NCBI GenBank assembly: GCA_016271365.2
Contig: CM028129.1
Location: forward strand, 1,011,419,501 to 1,011,483,500
Length of the DNA: 64,000 nt
From: Neoceratodus forsteri
Lineage: Eukaryota > Chordata > Ceratodontiformes > Ceratodontidae
Direction of reading: 5' to 3'
Part shown: one piece after another, positions 11,100 through 22,869 of the stretch
How positions within the stretch are numbered: the first letter of the stretch is position 1
Layout of the letters: every line of letters starts with the position of its first letter
Program-made: the position numbers and the translations under genes
Notes under the pieces: generated by a model
What the model was told of the DNA's origin: nothing
What the model saw: only the letters and a program-made list of their open reading frames with translations
Database searches by the model: none

Positions 11100-11821
11100 T
11101 TCATTTCAACATCCCTCCAGCTATAGACCAATTAATTTACTTCATATCAGTGGAAATATTTTCTAGAATCTTATTAGGTAAACTACAAAACTGGATAGAA
11201 ACAGCATCTCCTTTATCAATTTTTCAGGCAGGTTTTCACCAGGGCTTTTCAACAACAGAAAACATCTTTATCATAGAGCACCTCCTTAAAAAATACAGAT
11301 TCTATAGGCAGATGAAACTTTATGTCCTTTTCATAGACTTTTCAGCTGCTTTCAGCTCTGTAATTAGAGGGAAATTGTGGGACATTCTTCTTAAAAGAGG
11401 AATCTCCCTTAATCTTCTAACTCCAATTTATCTGTTATGTAAAAATACAGTCACAGCTAAAAGATTTGACAACAAGGGAACCTTATCAGAATTATTTCAT
11501 ACCTCTCAGGGTGTGAAACAAGGATGCTTGTTGGCGCCATTACTTTTCAGTATATATGTATATATATATATAGACTCACTACTCTATTTTGACCTAACTC
11601 TTATTCTAGACTCCCCTAAAATTATGCATAACGCTTTTCATATACTAGCTTATGCAGATGGTTTGCTTCTTTTATCATTCTCAATTGCTGGTCTTCAGCA
11701 GAAGCGAAATCTCTTAAAGTCTAAGTGTGATCAGCTTGCGTTGAAAATTAATCTAAAAAAAAATTGTAGTGTTTGGATCACAAAATTTGTGCTCTTCTTT
11801 CCCAAAAATCTTGTTGGATGA
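11100..11821 (+). pseudogene. Reverse transcriptase domain of the RTE-like LINE
   Basis: The open frame 11150-11821 (223 codons) carries the finger block QAGFHQGFSTTENIFIIEHL, palm motif A LFIDFSAAFSSV, the GVKQGCLLAPLLFSIYV block and motif C as LAYADGLLLLS. Motif C should read YADD, so the second catalytic aspartate is replaced by Gly and the enzyme is expected to be dead. Just upstream, in another frame, SYRPINLLHISGNIF is the N-terminal RT block. The stop at 11819 is followed by frame changes before the C-terminal part resumes at about 11980. Confidence 0.7.
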
Positions 11822-11979
11822 TGAGGTAGTTGAGGTAGTTTCTTCATAAGCATATCTCAGTATTAAATTTACTGCTAACTGCAAACGGTCTCTTTATTGG
11901 AAAGAACAGATCTCCAAAGCTAGATTGGCTGTGAAATCCGTGTTACATTTCAATTACAAATATGGAGGGCATACAGTTA

Positions 11980-12363
11980 TCCCAGCACTAGGTGCAGGCT
12001 AAGGTTAATCCCATCCTACTCTATGGAGCGGAATTCTGGGGTACCAATAAACCTGCTGCCATAGAGCTTCCTTTATCCCTCTTTTATAAATCTCTTTTGC
12101 AGGTACCTACATCAACTGCTAATGCTGTGGTAAGAGCCAAATTAGGCAGGCTTCCTATAGCCACCATAATAAATAATTGTTTGGTTGCTTATAGGCTTAA
12201 AATAATCAATAACCAGTTTAATCCACTTCCAAAGCTATGCCTTGAAGAAAAAATAGCCTGGGGATGCGAATGGCTTTTCATCACCCTGGCTAAAAAGTCT
12301 CAAAGTAGTTTCTTTAAAAGCTTACCTGATTCATCTTTGGGAAGATTCACAGAAGAGGATTAA
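11980..12363 (+). pseudogene. C-terminal region of the RTE-like LINE ORF
   Basis: This open frame starts within the post-RT region and contains KVNPILLYGAEFWG, a block typical of RTE-group and related LINEs after the thumb. It goes on with LFYKSLLQVPTSTANAVVRA, which looks like the conserved F.R.ILG....T.N..V..E/ELG region. The product as a whole would be a 3' fragment and not functional. Confidence 0.55.
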
Positions 12364-12566
12364 TATATTGCCCCTTTTTTAAGGGTATCTTGAAACAAAA
12401 ACTTTTTGTTGATGCCCAGTCCAAACAGATGGTGCAAGTTAGGTCACAAAGAGAAGCCTTATAATTTGGATTAAATAAAATTGATTTAACTCTAGAAGGT
12501 TATCTCTCTTTGCCCATACAGTAGATCCAACTACCAGGAAAACAGTCATGTGGGCTAGGGCAAGTA

Positions 12567-13998
12567 CATAGAAACATAGAATTTGACAGCAGATAAGGAC
12601 CGCTTGGCCCACCCAGTCTGCCCATTTCCCTACCTAATGGATAAGCTGCAGATCCTAGTTAACCAGCAGCCTCCTTCTTTCTACCCCCCAACCCCTAGAA
12701 TTGCCTTATGGCTGTCCTATGCATGCTTGAATTCCACCACTGTTTTTGACTCCACAACCTCCTCCAGAAGGCTGTTCCATGCATCCACAACCCTCTCTGT
12801 GTAAAAATACTTCCTTAAATTACCTCTGAGTCCGCCTCCCCATCTTCAAATTGTGCCCCTTTGTTCTTATCATCTCTTTTTTTTGAAAGATGCCACCTCT
12901 TGGCTTTGTTGATTCCCTTGAGGTACTTGAAAGTTTCTATCATGTCCCCTCTCCCTCCTTTCCTCGAGGCTATACATATTAAGCTCCTTTAGTCTCTCTT
13001 CATATGTCTTCCGGTGTAGACCCTGCACCATTTTAGTTGCCCTCCTCTGGACAGCTTCCATCTTGTCTATGTCCTTGCGGAGATTGGGTCTCCAGAACTG
13101 CACACAGTACTCCAGATGGGGTCTCACCAGGTGTCTGTACCGAGGGATAACAACTTCCTGTTTTCTACTGGTGATGCCTTTCCCTATGCATCCCAGTATC
13201 CCCCCAGCCCTCCTTACTGCCCTCTCACATCACTTGCCCACCTTTAAGTCATCTGATATGACTACCCCCAGGTCCCTTTCCATTTTTGTTGTTGTTAGTA
13301 TCTCACCCCCCATTGTGTACTCTTCCCCTGGGTTTTTGTTTCCCAGGTGCATTACCTTGTACTTCTTAGCATTAAATCTAAGCTGCCATACATTTGACCA
13401 TTCCTCTAACCTTGAAAAGTCCCTTCTCATCCTTTCCACCCCACCTTGTGCATCAACTCTGTTGCAGATCTTTGTGTCATCTGCAAAGAGACATACTTTT
13501 CCTTCCAGTCCATCTGCAATGTCGCTTACAAAGACATTGAAGAGGACCAGTCCTAATACTGAACCCTGCGGCACCCCACTAGTAACCCCTCTTTCTTCAG
13601 AGTGGACTCCATTTACTATTACCCTCTGTGTCCTATTCTCCAGCCAATTCTTTACCCAGGCTATCATCTTGGGACCTACTCCCAGGCTGGCTAACTTGTA
13701 TATTAATCTTTTATGTGGGACTGAGTCAAATGCCTTGCTAAAGTCTAGGTAGGCCATGTCCACAGCCCCTCCCTGATCTACTACTTTGGTCACCCAGTCA
13801 AATAAATCTATTAGATTTGTCTGGCATGACCTTCCTGCTGTGAATCCATGCTGCCTTGGGTCCTGTGCCCCTCTGGCCTCTAGGTACATGACAATACTTT
13901 CCTTCAGAAGTGATTCCATCATTTTCCCTATCACTGAGGTTAAACTAACTGGTCTGTAGTTTCCCGCTTCTGCCCTGCTCCCACTTTTGTGAAGTTTT
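12567..13998 (-). mobile_element. CR1 LINE (subfamily A), 5'-truncated, inserted in the RTE-like LINE
   Basis: On the minus strand the copy runs from LHKSGSRAEAGNYRPVSL through the whole reverse transcriptase to the 3' UTR. Its 3' end (plus-strand 12567) is ACATAGAAACATAGAA, the reversed CR1 TTCTATG tail. The 5' cut is near 13998; codons upstream of LHKSG no longer look like CR1. The main open frame, 13998-13230, covers motif [23 protein letters not shown] and FADDTKICNRV. A frameshift near 13200 leads to the YCVQFWRP...VQRRATKMVQGL segment (13127-12870). The catalytic FADD is intact, so this is a fairly young copy. It cuts the RTE-like element in two. Confidence 0.85.
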
Positions 13999-14515
13999 GA
14001 GGTACGCTTGTCTCTAAATACATTTATTTTAATAAACCATCTAGCACTGGATATACACATGAATTTCATAGATGTAATAAGAGTTTCCATGACACCCTAC
14101 CTCATATTATAATACAATGTCTCCTCTACAATACTGCATGTGATCAAATCCTAAAGACGTTATCGATAAAATATGTAAATTTGGATTATGATTCTTTGTT
14201 TGTACTATTTCATCCTAAAATGAAAACTGGTGCTGAATTCATTTCCAAATTTCTTGTTTTGGTAATTTAATCTAAAAGGAAGCATTTTCAGTCATTACTA
14301 GTCTAGAGCTCCGGGTCTGTTGATAATGGGTATTTGTTGCCATTTTGCACATAACTTTTTTTTTTGTAAAACAACTGTTTTATTGCATTGTTTAATGTAT
14401 TTATTGTCCTTATATTATGAGACCTGTGTTTTAACTGCTGCTGTGTTTATGTAATGTTGTAATATCCAACACATGTTGTGCTTTGGATGAACAATAAATC
14501 TATGATGATGACAAG

Positions 14516-14974
14516 TCTCATATCTTAGTTTCTTACTGTGCTAGGCTGTCAGTCATGTAGCTCGGCCTATTCTCATAATGACCTAGAAGCTCCCATAACT
14601 CTTACTCTATCAGAGAAAACTAGATGTTATGACTCTCCTTCGTACAAAGAATGTAGGAAAAAAACTAATCTTGGTACAGTGTGCTACAGCAGCTGTTAGT
14701 TGTATGTGTGTGAGTGTGCGTGCATGGCAAGGCTGTCTCTGTTCTGTGGGTTCAGCATACAGCAGTTCTCCACTGTAACCATTATCTCCTTAAAGGGTCA
14801 TGCTTGCAATTGTAATAATTGCGAATAAGCAGTAATTTATTGCTTATACCCAATGGTAAATGCACAGCTAATAATACTGCATTGTAATATACTTTCACTT
14901 ACAGTTGCAATAAGCTAGTAACTACATACATGGTATAAGCAGTAATAAGAATAATGACAAACATTTCCTTGCAC
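14516..14974. other. No recognisable feature
   Basis: Sequence between the end of the RTE-like LINE and the second satellite block, with a short TGTGTG run near 14703. I see no coding or RNA signal. Confidence 0.4.
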
Positions 14975-15580
14975 ACTGATGGATTTAGTGATGAGAAAAT
15001 GTGAGGGACTGTCAGAACTGGATAATGAAGTCCTTGGTTCAGCAACAGAAAAAGTGTAAGTGTGGGGCATAGACAGTATAGGCTTTCCACACACTGTGAT
15101 GGATAGTTGCTGGTGTAAAGTGAGGGACTGACAGCATTGGAGACTGATGTCCTCTGTTTAACCACAGGTATAGATACCATGTCAGGCAGGGAGCCAGCAG
15201 GCTTCCCACACACACACAATGATGGATTTAGTGATGGTGGTATGTGGGATTGACAACACTAGAGAGTGGAGCCCACAATATATACAGTACACAGTGTGGG
15301 GCATGGACACTGCAGGATTCTACACACTATGATGGATTTGTTGCTTGTGAATGGTGAGGGACTAACAACAATGGAATCTTAAGCACTCTGTTTACTATAC
15401 CATAAGGTCAGACACATTGTGGATAGGGCAGGTACAGTGCAGGCCTTCCCCCACAGTAATTAATTTGGTGTTGGTGAAAGTTGACAGACTGGCAGCACTA
15501 TAGAACTGAAGACCACTGTTTACCACCCTGACAGATACAGTGTGGGTGACCAAACAGAACAAGCTTCTTCACACATTATC
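14975..15580. repeat. ~120-bp satellite, block 2 (about 5 units)
   Basis: Unit starts (TGATGGATTTAGTG or close) fall at about 14979, 15097, 15220, 15330 and 15458, steps of 110-128 bp. Units share GTGAGGGACTGACAGCA, CTCTGTTTA.C, CAGGTATAGATAC and GGGCATGGACAGTGCAGGC. They are strongly diverged from one another, so the array is old. The unit is the same as at 10120-10415. Confidence 0.75.
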
Positions 15581-15919
15581 CAATGTGCCTCAACCCTGTG
15601 ATGGAGTGGCTAACCCTACAGGGACACAAGAGTAGTTATGACTCCATGTCCACTCACTCCAGCTCAGTTATTCTCTGATGTTTTGTGAATCTACTACACG
15701 ACTTGAGTATTGATTTTTATTTTGTCCTGATTGTGCTGCTTTGCAGACAACCTACATTAAGGAGCAAACTCAGAGATCTGCATCAGGAGGCTGGTTAAGC
15801 TCTGCAATTTGCCTCAGTCTGGGTGGGTTGGTGCCAGGTTCTGACACCACAGTAATTCCTGTGGTGGGGCCAGTGAGCTTGTTCCCTCATGAGAGCATGC
15901 TATGCATCTGTAAGATCAG

Positions 15920-16372
15920 CATAAGGGTGGGAGGGGGAACTGGGCACCAGAAAGTGCTTGCTAGTGGATGGGGTATGGACAGGGGAAGGCCACTGGACAC
16001 CAGGGAGTCTGACAGTGGATGGGATAAAGACATTTGGAGGGTCAATGGACACCATGGAGGGCTTGACAGTGGAGAGGGTGAGGACATCTGGAGGGTCACT
16101 GGGCACCAGGGAGTGTTTCACATTGGATGGGATGAGGATATTTGGAGTGCCTTGGCATTAGGGAGTGCTTGATAGTGGAGAGGGTGAGGATATTTGGAGG
16201 ACCACTGGGCACTGGACACTAGGGAGGGCTTGACAGTGGAGGGGTTGAGGACATCTGGATGGCCACTGTGCACCAGGGACTGCTTGACAGTGGATGGGGT
16301 GGAGACATTTGGAGGGCCACCAGACACAAGAGAGCACTTGACAGTGGATGGAGTGGGAAAATTTAAAGGTGT
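15920..16372. repeat. ~54-bp minisatellite, about eight units
   Basis: The units read GGGCACCAGGGAGTGCTTG, then ACAGTGGATGGGGTGAGGAC, then ATTTGGAGGGCCAC. Unit starts at about 15943, 15997, 16048, 16101, 16152, 16210, 16268 and 16323 give steps of 51-58 bp. Because the step is often a multiple of three, open frames run through the array on both strands. I regard these as by-products of the repeat, not genes. Confidence 0.85.
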
Positions 16373-16639
16373 CACCAGAACCATTACTGAAACTGAGACT
16401 GGACCCAGTCTGAGGCTGACCAAAAGTAACTGTCGGACAGATCCTTTGATCTGCCAAATTCAGCCCTAGGACAAGTGATTGTTTGGGGTGTCTTTTCCCA
16501 TGGCTGCATTAGTTTACCCCTGTACTGCATGGATTTTGTTTTTGCATCTTGTCATTTGTCCCACGACCACATCCCCCTCGCCCTGTGTCCTCAGTCCATG
16601 AGCTGTAGATTTTGCCACTGTTCCATTCTGTGCCTCTCT

Positions 16640-17395
16640 GATTGGTTGAAAAACTGGTACAGAGCACAGGGTTCTTGTTTCATAGGGGACTGGGGGTCCA
16701 CCTGGAGGGATACAGGCCTATACTTGTATGATGGTCTGTATCTGTCCAGGAGGGGAACCAGGATCCTATGGGATGTATAGGGAGAAGTATCGGCAGTAGA
16801 AAACAGGAAGTTGTCATCCCTCTGTAGAGACAGTTCATGAAATCCCTTGTGGAGTACTGTGCGCAGTTCTGGAGACCCCATCTCCACAAGGACATACTGT
16901 AGTCAGGATGGAGGCAGTCCAGAGGAGGGCAACTAAAATGGCACAGGGTCTGCACCGGAAACCCTATGAAGAGAGACTAAAGAAGCTTAATATGTATACC
17001 CTCAAGGAAAGGAGGGAGAGGGGGGACACGATAGAAACTTTCAAGTACCTCAAGGAATCAACAAAGTCCAAGAGGGTAGCATCTTTCAGAAAACAAGATG
17101 TGCAAGAACAAGGGTGCACAGTCTGAAGGTAGAGGGGGGATGGCTCAGGAGCAACGTAAGTATTTTTTCACAGAGACGGTGGTGGATGCATGGAACAGCC
17201 TTCCTGAGGAAGTCATGGGGTCAAAAACAGTGGGGGAATTCTGGAATGCATGGGACAGATATAAGGCAATTACTGTGGGGGGGGGTAGGAGGAAGTAGGC
17301 TGTTGGTTAACTAGGATCTGCAGCTTATCCAAAAGATAGAGAAATGAGCAGACTGGGTGGATCAAGTGGTCCTTATCGTCCATCAAAGTCTATGT
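16640..17395 (+). mobile_element. CR1 LINE (subfamily A) with a large internal deletion
   Basis: The left part encodes the end of a CR1 ORF1 esterase: LIGWLKNWYRAQG (about 16650), then DGLYLSRRGTRIL (about 16728), the catalytic D..H block with the His now Tyr. At about 16770 it jumps directly into the C-terminal end of ORF2 (CIGRSIGSRKQEVVIPL), continuing through MEAVQRRATKMAQGLHRK, YEERLKKLNMY and FFTETVVDAWNSL to the usual subfamily A 3' end (AAAGTCTATGTTTC). The whole endonuclease and most of the reverse transcriptase are missing. The deletion joins ORF1 and ORF2 codons. Confidence 0.7.
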
Positions 17396-17399
17396 TTCA

Positions 17400-19368
17400 G
17401 GCACAGCAACATTGGTGGCATGTGTTCATTGGCCACAAAGCTTGGAGGAGGAGGAGGAGGAGGAACTCGCCATGACAATGAGTAGGACCAGTGGTATGCA
17501 TGGTGCTCCATCAAGGTCCAGTTAGAACAAGCATGGAGTTACAACTTGGTTGAGGTGCCATCGAGTTGAGGATTGTCTGCTTGAGCAAGAGGAAATCAAA
17601 GTGAAACAGGTGGGAAGAGAAAGATTTTGGGCATTGGTAAACAAGTCTGTTAAAGTCAAATGTACAGATGGTTTGTCTATTCCTGACCCTGCTACCAGCC
17701 CTCTGTGTTCTCCCCTCCCCTACTTACCTATCCTTCATTTCACATCCCTCATATTTGTGCTGTGCTGTAGGAGTGCTCTGGTGTAACTATAAAAAGTATG
17801 GGTACCCTACCCACACAATGGTTACTTTTTTTTGTTTTGTTCTGGAGTTGTAGTTTGCCAGCATAGATGGAGTAGTGGTTGGGTTGACCTGGGTAGGCCA
17901 GTACTTAGTGGAGGTGTGGGAGCCATTTATATTAGTTTTGTTCTGTGGCAGTGCTGCAGGGTGAGGACTGTGTGGGTCCTGTGGGGAAAGAATGAACCTT
18001 CAAGATCTGGTCCTCCAGCAAGCTGGCAGCTTTTCTTTGCATATTTGCAGTAGTCAGAGCAAAAGGAGAAAGCATGGTGGACTGGTGAGTTAGTGTCTGA
18101 CGCTTGGCTTTTTGGCATGTTTGCTTTGCCTGTGTAGGTATGTGGAAATGCGGCACACCATCGGACTGTAATGCTGTGGACTGGTTCGTATAGCCTCCTG
18201 TCCTCTGGCTCTAATGCTTCTCGCTGTTCTGCCCCCCTCAATTAAATTGTTAGCTTTTATAGTCCAGTGTCCTGGGCTTGGTGAAGCCCCCCCCCCAAAC
18301 TGTTCAGTTTGTTCTGTTCTTCCTCTGAGTCATGGTGCAGAGTCAGATGGTGCCAAGATGGGTGTGGTGCCCAGAGAAAACTGTGTGCTGGCTAAGGCAT
18401 GGGTCTGGGGAGTCTTCATGGCTGCTTGCTTGCATGGGTACAGCCATCAGGCAGTGCTGATGATTTGGAATCCATATAGATATATCGTTCCTCACAGTGA
18501 GAGACAGGAGAGAGGAAGCATGCCACAACAAGTTTGGGCCTGCCCGCCTCCCCTGCCTGACTCCATCATGATGTTGATGTGTCACTCACTGTTACTGTGC
18601 TTTTACAATAATTTATTTGCCTCCAGACCATCACCATGTCACTATACAAATAATTGAAAATTGTGCCGCACCCCAGAATCTTCATTTGATTTGGCTGCAG
18701 AATCTGCAGACACTACTAGTTTCAGAATCTTGCCTGCCCAGGACCCACCCAAGCAGTTCTGATTTTAATTTGTTATCTGGACAGATACTTTGCCCTCTTG
18801 GCTCTCTGGCTCTGTCTGTGGAGTGCCAGCAGCAGTGAGTTGTGAGGACCCTAGTGTTTGTTGCTGTTGTTTGTTGTTTTATGGAGGGCTTTCAGAATAT
18901 TTGAAATAAATAAAAGTAATAAGCCTGCAGACTAGGTTACGATAGCACCCTAGCCTAGTGACCTGCTGCTGACTTTTTCTGAATCTTGGCCCATTTGTTC
19001 TTCTCCAGTATATTTTGTTGTAGTAAATGGGATGCAGGAGTGAAATGAAAAGTGAATGAATAGTTATATGATTGTTTCTTTGTGTGACTCAGACAGACAT
19101 TAGAAATAATTATTCTGAAAGAGTCAATGAAGAAGCCAGCACAGTAGCATAGTACGCACATCATCAATTTTTACATAATTGCCTGTCATTCGCAGTTAAG
19201 ATTCATCCCACAAGGTAAGAACAATTATTTTTTTTGTACTACACAGTGTAACTTACATTGTTGCAATGTCATTTTTAATCAGTCTGTCTATGAGGGTAGG
19301 ACAAGTACAACATTTTTAGACTACCACTTGCCCTGGGGCACGTATCAAAAAATGTATGTGCACACCCC
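17400..19368. other. No recognisable gene; (GGA)n run near 17444
   Basis: Only short open frames without a domain. There is a GGAGGAGGA run at about 17444-17463 and a C-run near 18289. The segment may contain decayed repeats that cannot be identified by eye. Confidence 0.45.
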
Positions 19369-19541
19369 TGAAATAAATAAATAAATAAATACATACATAC
19401 ATACATACATACATACATACATAAATAAATTAATACGTACATACATACATAAATAAATACGTACATACATACATAAATAAATACGTACATACATACATAC
19501 ATACATAAATAAATAAATACCTACATACATACATACATAAT
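19369..19541. repeat. Compound (AAAT)n/(CATA)n tetranucleotide array
   Basis: Alternating AAATAAAT and ACATACAT blocks, with ACGT steps where blocks meet, over about 170 bp. The open frames of Tyr, Met, Cys and Val on the minus strand are produced by this repeat. Confidence 0.95.
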
Positions 19542-19639
19542 GGTGTCTCAGGGTTTTTTCCAGGCTGGAGCTGCCCAGAGGTGGATCACAGAATTTACAA
19601 CTAGTGGCTATGCTGAGAAATGGTCTCATAATCTAATAA

Positions 19640-21905
19640 AATGAGGGAAATGATTAGGGAAGCAACTAGGGAGCATAGATGAGGGAATGGCGGTGGAAAC
19701 ACTATGGGAAAACATCAAGGGAGCCATTCAAAATGCTACAGACAGCTGCATAAAAATGAGAGGGAAGAAGAATGGGAAAAGATGGCCTAGCTGGTTCAGT
19801 AAGGAGGTCGCTAGAACAATAAGGGAAAAAAAGGCAGCCTACTGGAAAAGCAGAATAACTGCCAGGACAGAGGATTAGGAGGAATTCCAAAGGCTGGCAA
19901 AACTAGCAAAAAAGGAGGCACAAAAAGTCAAAGTGCAGAAAGAGTTCCAGATAGCAGAAAGGGTGGGGGGGGGAGACCTTCTTTAACTATATAAAAGAAA
20001 AAAGGGACAAGAAGGATGGCATTGTCAGACTTAAGAAATGGGCTGAATGGGTAATAGAAGACAGGACAAAAGCAGAAGTATTAAACAAATACTTCTGCTC
20101 TGTCTTTAAAAAAAAAAAGGATGGACCAATGCCACAGGCAGGAAAAAGAAGAGAGGGAAAATAGGTAGATCTAATAGGGGTCATTGGGCTAGGAAGAGCG
20201 AGGGAGGGTCTGAAGGCACTGAAAGTGGATAATCTCCAGAGCCAGATGAAGTACACCCCAAGGTACTCAAGGAATTGGCAGAGGAGCTGTCAGGTCTATT
20301 GATAATTCTATTTAACAGTTCCCTGAATTCAGGAGTAGTGCAGGGGGCCTGGAGAACAGCAAATGTGGTGCCACTCCACAGAAGTGGACCCAAAGAGGAC
20401 CCAGGCAACTACAGGCTGGTCAGCTTGATCTCAATAGTATGCAGACTTATGGAGACCATACCGGAGACCATAACTTATGGAGACCATACCGGAGACCATA
20501 ACTTATGGAGACCATACTGGAGACCATAACTTATGGAGACCATACTGAAGGAGGGACTAGTGAGGTACATGGAGGAGAATGGTCTGCAAGATAATAAGCA
20601 GCATGGGTTTGTGGTGGGTAGATCCTGTCAAAAGAACTTAGTAGAGTTCTCTGACTATGTCACGAAGGTGGTGGACAGGGGTCAGGCAGTAGATGTCATT
20701 TACCTGGACTTTAGTAAAGCCTTTGATTCTGTGCCACACAGAAGGCTAATGACAAAACTGAGGGAACCAGGGGTGGGGGACAGACTAGTGAGATAGGTTG
20801 AAAATTGGTTGGGTACAGGACACAAAGGGTGGTGGTAGGAGGGGTAGCAATCAGTACCAAAGAGGCCACCAGTGGGGTTCCTCTGGGGTCAGTTTTGGGT
20901 CCAGTATAATTTAATATGTTTATAAGCGACACTGGGGAAGGCATTTAGGGAAAAATGTGTCTATTCACTGATGACACCAAGCTCTGTGGAGGGGTGGACA
21001 CCCAGGAGAGGATATGAGAGTTAAGGGAGGACTTAGCCAGACTGCAGAAATAGTCGGGGATGTGGCAGTTGGGATTCAATGCCAAAAAGTGCAAGGTGAT
21101 GCACATTGGGGCAAGAAACCCAAGTACAAATACTATATAGGAAACATGCACATAGCCAAGTCGGAGGAAGAAAAAGACCGGGGTAATAGTTACTAATGAT
21201 CTGAAGCAGTCTGATCAATGCAAAAGGGCAGTGACAAAGACTGACAGGAAGCTCTGATGCATCATGAAAGGATTCAGTAGTAGGCACAGCGAGCTTATTC
21301 TGCCATTGTATAGGTCTCTGGTAAGGCCTCACTTGGAGTATGGAGTAAGGTACTGGCACCCGTACCTAAAAAAAGACATTGGATTGCTGGATGGGGTGCA
21401 CAGGAGGGTGACTAAAATGATGAGGAGACAGCAGGACAGGTCATATGAGGAGAGGCTGAAAGCCGTTAAGATGTACTCATTATAGGAGAGGAGGCGGGGG
21501 AAGTGATATGATAGAGACCTTCAAGTACCTGAAGGGAGTGAACAAAGTAGAATGTGAGGGTGTCTTCAACAAGAGAGAAAGTACCACCACCAGAGGACAT
21601 GGCCTGAAGTTGCTGGGGGGAAGACACAGGATGGATGTGAGGAAGCACTTTTTCACAGAAAGGGTGATGTCAGCCTGGAATGAGCTGCTGAAGGAGGTAG
21701 TGGCAACCTGGTCAGTGGGAGCATTCAAAAGAGCCTGGGACAAACACAGAGGGAAGGCGTTGGACCTAGGAAAAGGGAGGGGCAAGGGAGGAGAGGGGGC
21801 ATGGTCACTGGTGTAGGGTTAAAATACATAACCTCAATACATATCGATCAGACATGATAGACCAAGTGGTCTCCTTCTGCTGGCTACCTCTTATATTCTT
21901 ACAAT
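19640..21905 (+). mobile_element. CR1 LINE (subfamily B), 5'-truncated
   Basis: It begins within the linker between endonuclease and reverse transcriptase (AVETLWENIKGAIQNA, then WPSWFSKEVARTIREKK). It continues with NKYFCSVFK (about 20080), LKALKVDN (about 20210), the NYRLVSLISIVCRLMET start of the RT (about 20410) and motif A YLDFSKAFDSVPHRR (about 20700). LFTDDTKLCGGVD follows (about 20960, catalytic pair TDD), then the C-terminal VHRRVTKMMRRQ, FFTERVMSAWNEL and FKRAWDKHRG. The 3' end is ACCAAGTGGTCTCCTTCTGC and CTCTTATATTCTTA, different from subfamily A. Several frameshifts and stops are present. The RT start carries a 28-bp tandem expansion. Confidence 0.8.
20445..20545. repeat. 28-bp tandem repeat inside CR1 coding sequence (3.6 copies)
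   Basis: The unit ACTTATGGAGACCATACCGG plus AGACCATA starts at 20445, 20473 and 20501, with a partial unit from 20529. Three extra units add 84 bp, which keeps the CR1 reading frame in phase around the METILKEGL block but brings an in-frame TAA. The copies are nearly identical, so the expansion is recent relative to the CR1 insertion. Confidence 0.9.
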
Positions 21906-22869
21906 TTCTAGTAAATGGTAGCATTAAAACATGGTCATTCCTAAATGTCATCTAGCTGGCAATTTCCATGAGACTAAGGTGAAGAAATTATATATAAAAA
22001 TTAAAAATAAAGCATGTCAAGCAATAGTCTCTTATTTCTGGTTAAGCAGCATAGAATTACTAGCACCTCATAGGCATAGAAGCATTATCATCTCATAGCT
22101 AAGACAGCAGACACTGTGGTTAGAATTGATTGTGTTATGTGATTAGGAAAAATACTACGTTATTATGTACAGTAATTTCCCAATGAGATGACCTGTAGCT
22201 AACACAAGCTAAGTCTTTAGACTATCAGCTTTATGTTACAGCTTACAGGCTATGCATTATTTTTACTAATGAACATATGGTAGCTGGTTTTGACTACAGT
22301 CATTTGGCCTGGCCTACTTGTACTCAGGCCCAGGTCCCAGGGAAAGGCTTCCCTGGTAAAAGAGGGCTACTAGTTGGCTCCATGTGATAACAGCGATTCC
22401 TAAACATGGAACGTCAAAACAGAGAATCCAAAAGAGCTAATGCAATAATGGCAACTGGAAACAAAAGTGACAGGTATTGTATGGCAATATGAAGTTACTT
22501 AAACTTATCATTCTTTGCCTTTTGGTATGTCCCGGGGATACCTTGATATAGCAAACAAAATTATACAGATTTATTGCTGCATTTATGAAACTCATGAGCA
22601 GCATGGTTAAGATTCAATTATAGTTCAAATGAACCAGTCCCAGTGTCCAGCCCTCAAAGAGAGTGAAATAGAAAACCATACATTGATGTAACTTATTATG
22701 CACAAAATGTGCATAAAAATAAAAATAAACTGATGGGAGCAGTAATTCTGCTAAATCGTTGTTATTATGAACAAAACTACTGGCGCTGTAAAGGTTACCA
22801 CATTAGATTCCATACAGTATTATTTCGGTGAGAAACTTTGTTTAAGCAGGTTCGTGACCTTACATTAAC
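21906..22869. other. No recognisable feature
   Basis: A+T-rich sequence without a recognised domain, tandem repeat or RNA gene. Confidence 0.45.

Larger units (their letters stand above)
10780..14515 (+). mobile_element. RTE-like non-LTR retrotransposon, split by a CR1
   Basis: The 5' part (10780-12560) encodes the segment before the reverse transcriptase (NNEAPGPDTITSEIYKA at about 10940), the RT itself (11100-11821) and a C-terminal part with ILLYGAEFWG (about 12010). A minus-strand CR1 (12567-13998) then interrupts. Coding-like sequence resumes to about 14270 (TGAEFISKFLVL). The 3' UTR ends near 14510 with CACATGTTGTGCTTTGGATG and AACAATAAATCTATGATGATGAC. The endonuclease region is missing, so the copy is 5'-truncated. 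RTE-like is my best family guess, from the FSAAF...GVKQGCLL pattern and ILLYGAE. The clade could be another one. Confidence 0.65.

Noticed and set aside
15741..16469. Overlapping open frames of 90-143 codons on both strands
   Set aside because: They run through the ~54-bp minisatellite, whose step is often a multiple of three. No domain is encoded.
19275..19629. Open frames rich in Tyr, Met, Cys and Val
   Set aside because: They are translations of the tetranucleotide repeat at 19369-19541.
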